NCBI RefSeq assembly: GCF_051106095.1
Contig: NC_135786.1
Location: 202,483,501 to 202,547,500 of the forward strand
DNA length: 64,000 nucleotides
From: Pogona vitticeps
Lineage: Eukaryota > Chordata > Lepidosauria > Squamata > Agamidae
Direction of reading: 5' to 3'
This document shows positions 1 to 10,989 of this stretch, piece after piece. A model generated the notes under the pieces. The model had not been told where the DNA came from and did not search any database. It saw nothing but the letters and a program-made list of their open reading frames with translations. The translations under genes were made by a program, and so were the position numbers. Position 1 is the stretch's first letter; the number at the start of each line of letters is the position of its first letter.

Positions 1-1482
1 GAGCACATGGCAAGCAATAAAATAAGGTTTCCCTCTCCTACTGCTGTTTGTCTGTAACTTCCTTATGTATCCTGAATATACTTATGGTTGCTAGAGAAGA
101 TGTAAGTGTACAGCAAGCATTCTAATTGTTATAGCTTTCCACAGCCAGTGGAAAAATCAAAACCTTCTGTTCACCCTCACAAGACTTAAAAAGTACCAGT
201 TCACGCAACAAAGACAATGAGTCAAGTTATAGCCACGCATGAATATTGCAAGATACAATGTCTGTTTACAATTACAAGAATACTTTCTCATGATTTTTAT
301 GAATGCATGAGTGTACACATACCCACTTACCCACACTATGTTTTCTTATTATCGCAAGACATTTGCTGTATCTTTTCATAAGATATTATTGTAAGGCTGG
401 AAAAGAGCTTTCTTCTGAACCTTTATACAATATCCACTTCATAACAAAACATCTCTTCATTAAGTGATTCCCAGAAGTACCCTAGCTGTGTGTAATGATC
501 TGAAAAGCTTGCATTATACATTGACTTGGAGCTTTCATTATTAATAGGGCCCTTCTCATGCCCTCAGTAGCTGATTGACATGTATTTGAGACAATTAGAT
601 GTCTTTAAACTGCCTTAACTTGGCATTGTTACCTCAAGGCCCATGAGGTAATTATGGCAGTATACACCAACCTAACAAAGTTGGCGGAGTTTGTGAACAA
701 AAGCATGGTGAGTCCTGCTAGGGCCAAAGAGACTAAATCAATTTAAGTTCAAATATACTGGCTTAATGCAATTGTTGATCCACCTCTGTTGTTTTATACT
801 AATTAATGTATGCATTTTGAAGAAATAGGTAGCTTATATTTGCACTACTCAAAGCAACAAAACAAAAGTGTATTGTGCATTGTCAGGTTCATATCTCCCA
901 TTTTTATTTATGGAAAAAAAATCTTCATGCATTTCAATGCAAAACACTTTGTTTAGAATATTCCCATCCTAGCACAGAATATACACAATTTTTATTGAGT
1001 TTGAGTGAATGTTGTTGGTGGTGAAGGTATCTTGTAGTATATTAAGACAGCAACTGTTTGAGAGCTGATAATGGAATTCACCTTCCCAATAGTCATATTG
1101 ATGTCCTTATACTTTGGGTCCCCAAACCCCTTTCATTTTATATCTTTTCATAGTTTTACATATAACCTTTCCACAAAGCTTCTGCTTTCAATCAAGGTGC
1201 TGCTTCTTTGGCTTTTCTGGGTGTGACTATTTAGCAAAATAAATGTGAATTTGCTCCCTGTGAAGTCACACTGGAGAATCTGGACTTCCTTACGTCAGCT
1301 TGCATTTACTGGCTACACAGGAAGGAAGAAACTGACTAACTAGCTTTGTATACAGCTTGCTAAAACAGGTATCTTGTAGCATGCATGGTGCAGAACTACC
1401 TCAATAAGCTGTAAACAAAGGCTGAGTGGAAAATTCATTCCTTCCTTTTTTTGGGCACTGGCACCAGGCTATTTTTAAAAAA
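1..1482. other. AT-rich intergenic DNA, no gene seen
   Basis: No repeat or coding segment recognised. The part at about 540-720 has homeodomain-type TGATTGACATG and GGTAATTATGG motifs in a low-repeat context and is a possible conserved noncoding element; this is inference only. Confidence 0.5.
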
Positions 1483-1495
1483 CACAGAGAAATGA

Positions 1496-1589
1496 TTGTT
1501 GTGGGTTTTTCAGGCTCTTTGGCCGTGTTCTGAAGGTTGTTCTTCCTAACGTTTCACCAGCCTCTGTGGCCGGCATCTTCAGAGGACAG
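1496..1589 (+). mobile_element. 94-bp Penelope-like element terminus with perfect target duplication
   Basis: The segment starts TTGTTGTGGG and ends AGAGGACAG, and matches the outer arms of the longer element at 52229-53325. It is bounded by a perfect 13-bp direct repeat, CACAGAGAAATGA, at 1483-1495 and 1590-1602. Target duplications of this length fit target-primed insertion of Penelope-like elements. It contains no coding sequence. Confidence 0.85.
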
Positions 1590-1602
1590 CACAGAGAAAT
1601 GA

Positions 1603-2931
1603 CATTATTTGCAAAGAAGTAGCCCTCCAAGGCTGGATATTTACCCTATCTCTAGCAGCCTTTGCAGCATCACACCAACCAGAGCAAGCAATCATACCAT
1701 CTGAAGTAATGCAAATAGATCCATTGTAGGGAAAATTAGAAGTCTGAGCAATTGGAAACAAAAATTACAGATTTGTGGAAGAAACTCCAGATAGATTTGC
1801 ATTTGCTTTTACATCATGTGGTCAATGAAAAAAAAAAAAGCAAAATTGACTATCCACATCTCATAGCATTTCCTGCATTTTTGTCAATGTAGTCACAGTT
1901 GCTGTTAAGCCAGAGACAAGCAGCTCAGTCCAAAAGTCAGTGAAGATAGTAGGACCTTCTGATCATTTCGTTTTCTCTGCCACCAACAGAAACAAAGTCA
2001 GCAAGAAGGGGATTCTGCAAACAGCAGAATGTGTCTCCGCTAGTCCAGCTGACTAAACAGGCACAACTGGCAACAGAAAGATTATGGGAGTTATGGTTCA
2101 CAAAAGTAACTTTTGCTGAGATCTGTGTCAGATGGCTCTGTACCTAACTTATAGCAGCTTCTTACACTGATAATGCTGAGCACATCCTTGCTGGATTGGG
2201 TTATTTGTTTAAACTGATGGTGCTAAGTTTTTTCTTTCTTTTCGAAATTAGAATTTAGCACTTGGGTGAGGATGGTAGGAAACAGGGAATCTGCAAAAAA
2301 ATTCTTTGGAATTGACTCCTTAATTCAAGGAGAAATTATGGAATGTTCAGAGCTTGCAAAAGTTTTCCTTTATCAGATAAAACTCAAATATTCTCCTAGC
2401 TTCTATCAGCTGTGTGAAGTTCTAAGAAACTAAAGGCTTAAAAGGGATCCCCCCCCCCCTAGTTCTAGTGTAGTGGATGTACTTTGATGTACTTTGCATC
2501 AGAAAGTCCCAGGTTCAGTCAGTGATATATCAAATTAACAGGACCAGATGTATAACACCTCTGCCTGAGATCTTGGAGAGCCACTGTCAGATGGAACCAA
2601 CCATACTGTGCTCCTGAGTGGACAAAATGCCTTACTATATAATAATAAAGGCAGCTTCCTGTACTCTTTAATCTTACAGATTCCTGGCCTGGCCGATCAT
2701 TTCAGTGATGTAGCTGATGTTGTCTTGGGCCTCAGCCGAAAGGGAAAGGCATTGTTCATTGGCACCATACTATTACTTTCACCGTGTAGAACACCTGTCT
2801 TAATGCTAATTCCAATGAATTCTGAAAAGAAGTACCTTAATATAGTTGAAAATCTTTAATAGAGACAGAATAATCTCCAAAGCCTTCTGAGATATTTAAG
2901 GTAGAAAATCAAGCACTAAGAATCTAATGTA
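1603..2931. other. Intergenic DNA, nothing recognised
   Basis: Unique-looking sequence with a short C run at about 2450-2459 and an A run near 1828-1840. An 83-codon frame at 2608-2859 has no recognisable similarity and is judged chance. Confidence 0.5.
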
Positions 2932-3069
2932 GCTTTTCCCCAAACTGGCACCATACAGATGTTTTGTTTTACACTTTCTTCCTTCCCTATCTGTTGGCCA
3001 CACTGGTGGGGGGTTTATAGGAGTTGTAGTACAAAACATCTGGAGGACATTGAGTTCAGGAGAAGGCTA
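2932..3069. mobile_element. Degraded MITE with inverted ends (hAT-like)
   Basis: The left end (GCTTTTCCCC ... CAGATGTTTTG) and the reverse complement of the right end (GCCTTCTCCT ... CAGATGTTTTG) align over about 42 bp. The internal wording GGAGTTGTAGTACAAAACAT is typical of abundant reptilian hAT MITEs. No clear target duplication remains. Confidence 0.55.
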
Positions 3070-3184
3070 AGCACAAGCTTCTGAAGATAGAAACAGTATA
3101 GTACTGTACTGTGAGACTCCCTAGTCTTTGTCTTTCTGCCATACTATTAATAGTTATGTGTCATACAGTTGATTTTGACATGTT

Positions 3185-3375
3185 TATTTGTTTATTTATT
3201 TATTAAATTTATACCCCGCCCCTCTAGACCATGTCTACATGTGACAGCCTTCCCAGGGTTTTCTTGGTACAGCGTACTCAGAAGTGGCTTACCCATCTCC
3301 ATTTCTGCTGGCACTCTGGAACCGTGCAGCTTGCCCATGTCCAGACAGTTGGCAACTCAAATATGCCCACGATTC
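3185..3375 (-). repeat. Antisense LINE-type tail joined to tRNA-SINE fragment
   Basis: A TTTATT-rich start followed by ATTTATACCCCGCCCC resembles the reversed L2-type 3' end (GGGGCGGGGTATAAAT). It is followed by GTACAGCGTACTCAGAAGTG and GTGCAGCTTGCCCATG, which match the antisense body of the SINEs at 8441-8672 and 25491-25712. Confidence 0.45.
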
Positions 3376-3545
3376 CTTTTACATTTTAGTAATGATGCAC
3401 CTACTTCCACCTACTGAGCACATACCATACCATTAGCGAAAAACAAAGATAAATATTGGGCGCAGAGAATGGAATGTTTTCTTCTTTTTATACCCCAGAT
3501 TCCACTTCCACATCTATTGGCCATACCAGTTCTGGCTGGGTATTA

Positions 3546-3950
3546 GGTAAAAGGTAAAGGTTCCCCTTGACAATTTTTGTCCAGCCGTGTTCGACTCTAG
3601 GGGGCGGTGCTCATCCCCGTTTCCAAGCCGTAGAGCCAGCGTTTTGTCCGAAGACAATCTTCCGTGGTCACATGGCCAGTGCAACTTAGACACGGAACAC
3701 TGTTACCTTCCCACCGAGGTGGTCCCTATTGATCTACTTGCATTTGCATTCTTTCGAACCGCTAGGTTGGCGGGAGCTGGGACAAGCGACGGGCGCTCAT
3801 TCCGTCGTGTGGATTTGATCTTACGACTGCTTGGTCTTCTGACCCTGCAGCACAGGCTTCTGCGGTTTAGCCCGCAGCGCCACCACGTCCCTCACAGCAC
3901 CACCACGTCCCTCGCAGCGCCACCACGTCCCTCACAGCGCCACCACGTCC
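3546..3950 (-). repeat. Sauria-type SINE, complete, antisense, with amplified head
   Basis: Read on the minus strand, it starts with repeated AGGGACGTGGTGGCGCTG (the tRNA-like head, A box) and continues through a diverged B box and a body with GTAGATCAATAGGGACC. It ends CGAACACGGCTGGACAAAAA and GGGGAACCTTTACC, the Bov-B-like tail of Sauria SINEs. A perfect 10-bp target duplication CTGGGTATTA lies at 3536-3545 and 3951-3960. The head segment is present as four tandem 20-bp copies (3873-3952). Confidence 0.85.
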
Positions 3951-3952
3951 CT
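3873..3952. repeat. Four tandem 20-bp copies of the SINE head
   Basis: Units CGCAGCGCCACCACGTCCCT or CACAGCRCCACCACGTCCCT occur four times in a row at 3873, 3893, 3913 and 3933, alternating CG/CA at the first positions. Confidence 0.9.
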
Positions 3953-3960
3953 GGGTATTA

Positions 3961-4528
3961 TAGTCCAGAAAACAAATATTTCCAGTCTCAGCTTGCAGAT
4001 GTGAAACTAATCCCTCCCTTCAACTGCAAGAAAAGCCCACATGGGAAAGCACCTCTTTGTGCAACCAGCTTTTGTGTCCCCATTGCCGTAAATTTCCCCA
4101 CAGTACCTGTTTCCAAGTGCAGAATGCAGATGCTGAGTCAAGTCACTGAGGTAGGCTAAAGCTCCCTTGATACTGATGGCTGTCACTACGTAGTAATGAG
4201 ATTAGGGTTATACTGTTGAAGAAGCAAATGATGGTTATGAATGATGGCTTGTCCTAATTTGTATTGAAAATATTTTTGCTATTTTCAAGGAAATGGTATG
4301 CAGACATAATTTTATGCTCTGACACAACGGCATTGAACCATAAATTTCATCCATTCAAGCGAGTCTAGTTTTTCATAGGGGACATCTTGGTTTATGTCCT
4401 TGTTTGCATACAGACTGTAGAGATTTGCATAGGAAAATGTATTGTGGCTGGAGTAGGATGAGCCGTTGCTTTCATTGGCTGCTTTTGTGCTTGTGCTTTC
4501 TCTGCCAGATCATGATGAATGGATGAAA

Positions 4529-4563
<35 letters not shown>

Positions 4564-5210
4564 TTTGTAAGTTACGGTTACATTTATTAGATTTAGATAT
4601 ATATTTAACTAAATGTTCTTGCACAGAGACTGACTGGAAAAGACAATAATACTAGAAAACATTGAAGGCACGGAGAGACCTAAAAGAGACATGGTCCTCA
4701 GGAGTCTGGATCTATGTTTACTAGAGCTTGGTGGTGGTAGGATGCTGAGAGTAGTAGTACAAAAATTGACTTGTCTAAGCTCTGGTGTTTACCATAGCAA
4801 TTAGCCCCAAGTGATGGGAGGGGGGCTGGAAGGTGTGGGAGGGATTCTCAGCGCAGTAACAGCCAGCAAGGAACAGGTTAAACACTTCCTCTTCATCCTT
4901 CCTCAGTCCTAGGTCACAGATTCTGTTGTGGGGCTATTTGTTTGGAGATGTGTTCTTGTCATGACTCTCCTGTTTAAGAAGACACTGAAAGCATTCAGGG
5001 AGGCTTGGAAGAAGAGGACGAAATTAAGAGGACAAAGTGAAAAATAAAATGAAAGGAAAACAGATATGAAATAGTCAATTATGGTGTATTTATTGTTCTC
5101 CTTTATGCTTGTTAAAAACACAGTGGTTTTTAAGGAATTAAAAACCAAATGCTCCTTTTCGATTTGGCAGTGACATACCCAAAATTCTATACAAAGGAGT
5201 TTCTAGTTAG
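3961..5210. other. Intergenic DNA with one dinucleotide repeat
   Basis: A (GA)n microsatellite lies at about 4531-4561. Otherwise no repeat family or coding exon is recognised. The antisense 79-codon frame at 4909-5148 has no recognisable similarity. Confidence 0.5.
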
Positions 5211-5213
5211 TGA

Positions 5214-5257
<44 letters not shown>

Positions 5258-5258
5258 A
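5211..5258. repeat. (GAAA)n microsatellite
   Basis: About twelve GAAA units directly abut the tail of the antisense Sauria SINE that follows, so the repeat probably grew from the SINE's A/G-rich tail. Confidence 0.9.
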
Positions 5259-5591
5259 GGTACAGGTTCCCCTTGACATTTAGTCCAGTCGTGTCTGACT
5301 CTAGGGGGCGGTGCTCATCCCTGTTTCCAAGCCGTAGAGCCAGCATTTGTTTGAAGTCAGTTTCCGTGATCACGTGGCCAGCGTGACTAGACATGGAGCA
5401 CTGTTACCTTCCAACCGTGGTGGTACCTATTTATCTACTCACATTTTTACATGCTTTCGAACTGCTAGGTTGACAGGAGCTGGGACAAGCGACGGGAGCT
5501 CCGTCACGTGGATTCAATCTTACGACTGCACATCTTCCAACCTTGCAGCACAGAGGCTTCTGCAGTTTAACCTGCAGCGCCACCACATCCT
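5259..5591 (-). repeat. Sauria-type SINE, antisense
   Basis: Same family as 3546-3950. The plus strand shows GGTTCCCCTTGACATTTAG, CAGTCGTGTCTGACTCTAGG, GGGCGGTGCTCATC, and finally CTGCAGCGCCACCACATCC at the head. The body is diverged by scattered changes. Confidence 0.85.
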
Positions 5592-6509
5592 GAAAAAAAG
5601 AAACTTACCCTCAAAAAATTAAAGTGGTGTTCTCACTGACACTGAGGTGTCAGTGATGTTTGTGCAAAAATTGGAATGGGTTATCTAACATGGAAATTGC
5701 ATAACTTCGTGCCACACTCAGCATTCAGAATAAAAATTCATGTGAAATCATATGAAGAAGAAAAGGGACTCTGACGCTTCTTCTCCCCAGTAGGGATGCA
5801 CGCTAGTTAAGAGGGCCTCTGGAACAACAACAACACCAGTCCGGCAAGTGTATACTTTTCAAAAGTTTGTCTCAATGGCTCCCGTCCTGGAGCAGCTTGG
5901 TTTGCATAAAGATCCAGGAAAGACAAAAGCCTCTTCTGTTGAATTTCTTCCTGCTGTCAAAGCGCATGATCCCTATTTTAAAAAGCAGTGATTATTTTTG
6001 AGGTGAGAAAATAAAGGGAAATGAACGAACTGAAATAGGTGTGAGATCAGTCTCTTGGCTGCAGTGCACAGCCTTGTAATGTAGGCTCTGTGCCAGAGAT
6101 CGGGAGAGGGACTGGTGGGGTGGGGAGAACGGAAGGAATCCTCCCCTTCATTCTTCGTAAATTTGCAGCTGCTGCTGCTTCCTCAGAGCTGTCACAGCCC
6201 CGCTGCCTCTGCATGTGTGCTTTGCAAGCCAGAACAACAGGTGAAATCACATAGCTGAAGGGCCATCGGCTCCACTGTGTGCCACTAACAAAATCTGCCA
6301 TGCACTGAGACGACTCTCTGGCTCCAGAAACATGGCTTTGGAAATGTGACTTTTTTGGCCTACAACTCCTGGCTGAGGAATGCTGGCTGGGGGATGCTGG
6401 GCATTGCATTGTCGTCATCGTCATCATCATCATCATCATCATCAAACCTAATGTTTCTAAGAGGGAACAGCTCTGTATCACACAGTAAGTTGCAAGGTTT
6501 ATACACATA
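5592..6509. other. Intergenic DNA with (TCA)n tract
   Basis: A (TCA)n tract lies at about 6411-6444, preceded by GCCTACAACTCCTGGCTG, a short hAT-MITE-like remnant at about 6355-6400. The 167-codon minus frame at 6047-6550 crosses the tract (a Met run) and shows no recognisable domain, so it is not called. Confidence 0.5.
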
Positions 6510-7010
6510 CAGTGGGGTCTTGACTTAAGAACGGCTTGAGTTAAGAACATTTTGACTTAAGAACCACTCTCATAGGAAAATATTGACTTGACTTAAGTAC
6601 TTAGATTTGAGTTAAGAACTGAAAAAAAACCCAAGTGGGAGGCAGGGAAAGTGCAAAATGTGAACTTTCAGTTAACTGTTGGCCAGTGAAAAGGGTGCCT
6701 GTCTGCTTCTTCACTCCTCCCAGCGTTTAGAGAGTGGATTGGGAGACAGTCTTCGGACTGCCTGGTACTGCCTGGACTGTATTTTCCCTGCCTTCCCTGA
6801 ACCTTTCTTGACCTAAGAAAAAAAAGAAACAAAATATCCCCCTCTAGTGGTCGAAGGCAGAATAGCAGCTTTCTATGGACGGAAAAGAGCAGATACGGAT
6901 CAAATGGTTTTCAATGCATTCCTATGGGAAATGCAGATTTGACCTGAGAACTTTTTGACTTGAGAACCGCCTTCCAATACGGATTAAGTTCTCAAGTCAA
7001 GACCCCACTG
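6510..7010. mobile_element. Tc1/mariner-type MITE, 501 bp
   Basis: The ends are CAGTGGGGTCTTGACTTAAG and its near-perfect inverse (CTCAAGTCAAGACCCCACTG), flanked by TA at 6508-6509 and 7011-7012. The subterminal regions repeat the motif GACTTAAGAAC/TTGAGTTAAGAAC several times. No transposase frame is present. The end sequence and TA duplication fit the pogo/Tigger-like branch. Confidence 0.85.
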
Positions 7011-7474
7011 TACTGAGAGAAGTTGGTTCCTCTCCAGCCTGAAGAGTGCCAAGAGAGAATTAAAACACAAGCTGTTTCAAGTTCTGTGTCCTCCTCTTGG
7101 AGCTGCCCAATTCAGCCTGCATAATCTTTGGCCAGGGTATTCCATTCCACCCCTGGGCTGGCTTAATTCTTTAAATGCTGCCATTTCCCCAAACCTAGTT
7201 CTAGACCTTAGAGAGATACCTTTTTGAGTAGTACTGTAACTCCAAACTCCTTCTGGAAACTGCAGTCTATAAAGAAACTTTTCTAAACTCAACCCAGTTG
7301 TATCAGACATGGTTTTGTTATCCCTCCCCTTAATGCCCTGCATCCCTAACTAAATTTCTCTTTTACTTTGCTAAGCACTGGCTCCCCAGTCAGTTCTGAG
7401 GTACTTTGGACAACTAAGGATTCAAGGAGCAGTCTCTTTAAATGACTTAATTCCATACAGAACAATTTAATTTC

Positions 7475-7850
7475 CTGCGGGCCAAAGTGTACATTACAGA
7501 TAGTCCATCATTAGAACCTGAAATCTATTTGAGTTTCAGAAATGGGTCCTTTGTGACTGAACTGAACATACTTGCAAATGAACCCTGTGCTTGACTCCCT
7601 ATGTCAAGCATGAAGAAGAGAGGTGTAATTTGCAAACTGAGGAAGTGTGAAAATGCATACCATGATAATCAGAAGTGCTCAGCAATTAAGGAATTCTCTT
7701 TTCTAATGATGGGTTGTCTGTAATAAGGTGGCCTAGACTTTAGGATCTCACAAGATATATAGCCCACTAGGAGATGAATACAGAATGGGCTGACTTTTGC
7801 TCTGCTGTGGATGTTGAGGTGAAAATGAAATGGGCTAGAGAGCACATTCT
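7475..7850 (+). repeat. Unclassified dispersed repeat, copy 1
   Basis: Aligns by eye to 59130-59490 over several blocks: ATTACAGATA, TAATTTGCAAACT, TTAAGGAATTCTCT and AGGATCTCA, in the same order and spacing. No coding frame is seen. Both copies are in the same orientation. Confidence 0.6.
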
Positions 7851-8424
7851 GTACTACAGGCAGGTCGCGTGTAGTATTCAGATTCACTTCCCAAAGTAAC
7901 AGATGGTAACTATTTTAATTACTTCTAAGAAATGAGAAAGTAAAGATTTACTTTTAAAAGCACAAGCATAATGGTAATTAATTATTCTTGGATTGATAAG
8001 ATTTTTATGCAACTTTCCAAGATCTGATCTATTTATTCCTCTGCTTATAAAACTGCCATTTATGTTTTATTTAACTTATAAATATATATGTAAGTAATTC
8101 AGTGACAGCCTTCTATATTACCCGACAATCCTATGCGTATGTAATAGAAAACAATCTTACCCCATTTAATGAGGTTCTTAATGAGGCTTGCTCCATAATA
8201 TGTGACTGTTGGATGAGCTAGTTATTTCAGGAATTGTGTCTTCTTTTTTGTTCCTCTTCTACAGAAGGCAGTTGTGGTTATTCTGACCTCAGATGTGGCA
8301 ACCATAAACAATAAAGCTGCATCCATACCAGACTGCATGTTCTTCAGCCAACTACTCCTTTCAACACTTCTTTCACCATTCTATCTTGAATGATCAGCTG
8401 TAACAACCTGTATTTCCCATTTCT
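7851..8424. other. AT-rich intergenic DNA, nothing recognised
   Basis: The stretch is rich in TTTAT and TAATTA motifs but carries no repeat family or coding exon that I can name. Confidence 0.45.
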
Positions 8425-8440
8425 TATTATGCTTTATATT

Positions 8441-8672
8441 AATAATAATTGTATGTTGTCAAGTCAATAAAGATTTATGGTGGCTCTTTCTGCGACTTTC
8501 CTGGTATAGAATACTCAGAGGTGGTTTAGTATTCCCTTCTTTTAGGAGCATTTCTGGGACAATGCAGCTTGTCCAAGGCTACACAGGCCAGCTCTTCTCC
8601 ACAAAGGCATAGTGAGGAATCAGACTCCCAGCCTCTGGCAGATACCTAACCCTCTGGGTTATCCAAGCCAGC
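8441..8672 (-). repeat. tRNA-derived SINE with RTE-like tail, complete, antisense
   Basis: Read on the minus strand, it begins GCTGGCTTGGATAACCCAGA (A-box region), has a B-box-like GGGAGTCTGATTCC, and ends CTTTATTGACTTGACAACAT. A perfect 16-bp target duplication TATTATGCTTTATATT lies at 8425-8440 and 8673-8688. The same family recurs at 23608-23847, 25491-25712 and 37354-37570. I do not know its published name with certainty. Confidence 0.8.
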
Positions 8673-8688
8673 TATTATGCTTTATATT

Positions 8689-9103
8689 CATTATACATTC
8701 TAGCTACAGTATTTGTATCTTATGTGTTTTATGATTTCTTGTCTTTGACCTTTTGTATTCTTCATTGGTTGCCACTTGATCCAAGAAAGTCATAGCATCC
8801 TATGGTACATCCATATCTCAAATACTTATGCTTTTTTAAATGTTTGTGTTGAAGTCCACAATTCCATGCCATAAAGTAGCACTATATAATGCTCGTTTCA
8901 AGTTTTTGTTGCACATTACATTCTTCAACTTTAATTAGGTTGCTTCAGGATATTTCTCTTATGACTTTTACTATGTCACTATGAACGCAGTTTTCGTTCA
9001 GCTAAGAGCCAAGGCACTTATATCTGCCAACTTCCTTCATACATACTCCACACATCATGGGTTACTGATCCACACTAATTATTTATTTGGATTGGAGATC
9101 TAT
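8689..9103. other. Intergenic DNA, nothing recognised
   Basis: No recognisable repeat or exon before the long microsatellite. Confidence 0.45.
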
Positions 9104-9271
<168 letters not shown>

Positions 9272-9757
9272 GTCATTTCCTCCCAACCATAGACCTTCAT
9301 GATGAACTAAAATCAGACTCAATGTTATTGAATACTGATTTGAAATTAGGTAAAATGGATTCATGCAATTAAGTGGAAATCAATACACGGCTGTAGGGTA
9401 TAAAATTACTAGTGATAATCATTTTCATATTATCTGTACTGCAGCTTTCCTGTGATATATTTACTGTCTTGTCTGGCACGGGTACAACAATGTTCTGTGG
9501 TCAAGCACATGTCTGACATTCCAGCGTTTGTAATTATGGTTACATGCGCATTCCATAGCGGGTAAGTGCCTGAATAAACAGCACAAGTGCTTGTTCGTTT
9601 CTATAGCCTGTAGCTTCTGACTGCTCAAAACACTTTGGATATTAATAAAACACAGAGAAACAAAGGGACATTCAGAACTAGCACAAGCAAGTGATGTAAC
9701 AAATGGACATCACCCTACACAGGTCTCACTCTTGTGGCAATTTTTTTTTTTAAAAAA

Positions 9758-9820
9758 AGAAGTATCTCACTATTGGAGATACTTCTAAATAGTGACTAAA
9801 CAGCGTTTAGTCACACTATT
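9758..9820. other. Two adjacent hairpins
   Basis: First stem: AGAAGTATCTC (9758-9768) with GAGATACTTCT (9776-9786), 11 bp perfect, 7-base loop. Second: AATAGTGACTAAAC (9788-9801) with GTTTAGTCACACTATT (9805-9820), 14 pairs with a 2-base bulge and 3-base loop. ACTATTGG occurs in the first loop and at the outer edge of the second stem. Confidence 0.8.
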
Positions 9821-10989
9821 GGATTGGTGGGGAGCTGGTGAGTCAGCTGATCCACAAATTCTATCGATTCAAACAGGACTACTTTAGTTGTCACTTACTA
9901 TGTTAAAGTAAGTTGCAACCAGAGTAGGTCCATTTCAATCAATGAAAGTCATGAAGGAGTTGACTCACCAAACATCCACTGATTCAGTGGCCTATTCAGT
10001 GTGATATCCTATGCTAAGTGAGATTTCACACAATATTTTATTGTTTTCTTACATGCCATAGATGGGTATCTTTTCTCCTAATTTTGCCTCCAGAGCTCTC
10101 TGTTCATCAAACACAGCATTCCACTCCCCACCTCATGAAATACTGATTCTGTCCTTTATTCTCTGGCAACTGGCACAGTAGTCTATGGCCACTATGATTC
10201 TCAATGTTTTATTTTAGTTTTTTTGTGCTGTTTGCAGCAAAGGAACAGAAAAGGCTGCCTGACAGTAAGGCACACTCATAGCCCAATATCGTCAATACAC
10301 TGATGTCAGCAGTGCTCCAGACAAGATTCTTTTCTAGCCCTACCTGTACTGAATGTTCAACTTTTTGTATGCCCAAGTTTAAACACTACCAAACCTTGGA
10401 CTCTACAAACACATGAGAAGATGCCCTATTAGGTTTTTAAAACTACATTTCCCTTTCTTCTTCCCTTCCTTTGGAAATCATGCAGATCTGAGAATTTCCA
10501 AACATGCTGGTAATTGTCTCTGTTTGCTTCTACGGCCATTTCCATTGGCACTTACTGCTTGAATTTGCTATTAGATTAAATGATGGCCTTTGACTATCTA
10601 TTTATATTAAGTCCTGTAGAGAACTAGGATATCTCACAATAAGCCAGCCTGAAATAATTAAAATGCCAGATGCTCGATAATAATAAAAAATCTGTAATGA
10701 AAATCAGATTGTAGACATTAGTACCTTTTTTTTACAAATAAATAAATCATTCATATTGGCCTTGCCTTTTAATCAAAAGTCTTGCATTGCAAATGTAAAT
10801 TCTAGAAATTCTCTTAGTGAAGGAAAACTCCATCATCATCAGTCACACTTCTTGAAATGGGTGTGGAAGAGTGATAGATTCACTGGAAAGAGGGGAAAGT
10901 GGAAGTTACATGAAAAACAGGGAGCATGGCCTGGCTCAGCTCAAGATATATGAGCATGACTGGATGTGGTGTGCATGAACATCAACTGC
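9821..10989. other. Intergenic DNA; AT-rich block possibly conserved
   Basis: No gene or repeat recognised. About 10550-10740 is free of repeats and dense in TAAT/ATTA motifs, as some vertebrate noncoding elements are; this is inference only. Confidence 0.4.

Noticed and set aside
3587-4159. A 190-codon plus-strand frame
   Set aside because: Mostly antisense Sauria SINE sequence and its tandem head repeats.
6047-6550. A 167-codon minus-strand frame
   Set aside because: Crosses a (TCA)n tract and a MITE-like remnant, with no recognisable domain or splice context.
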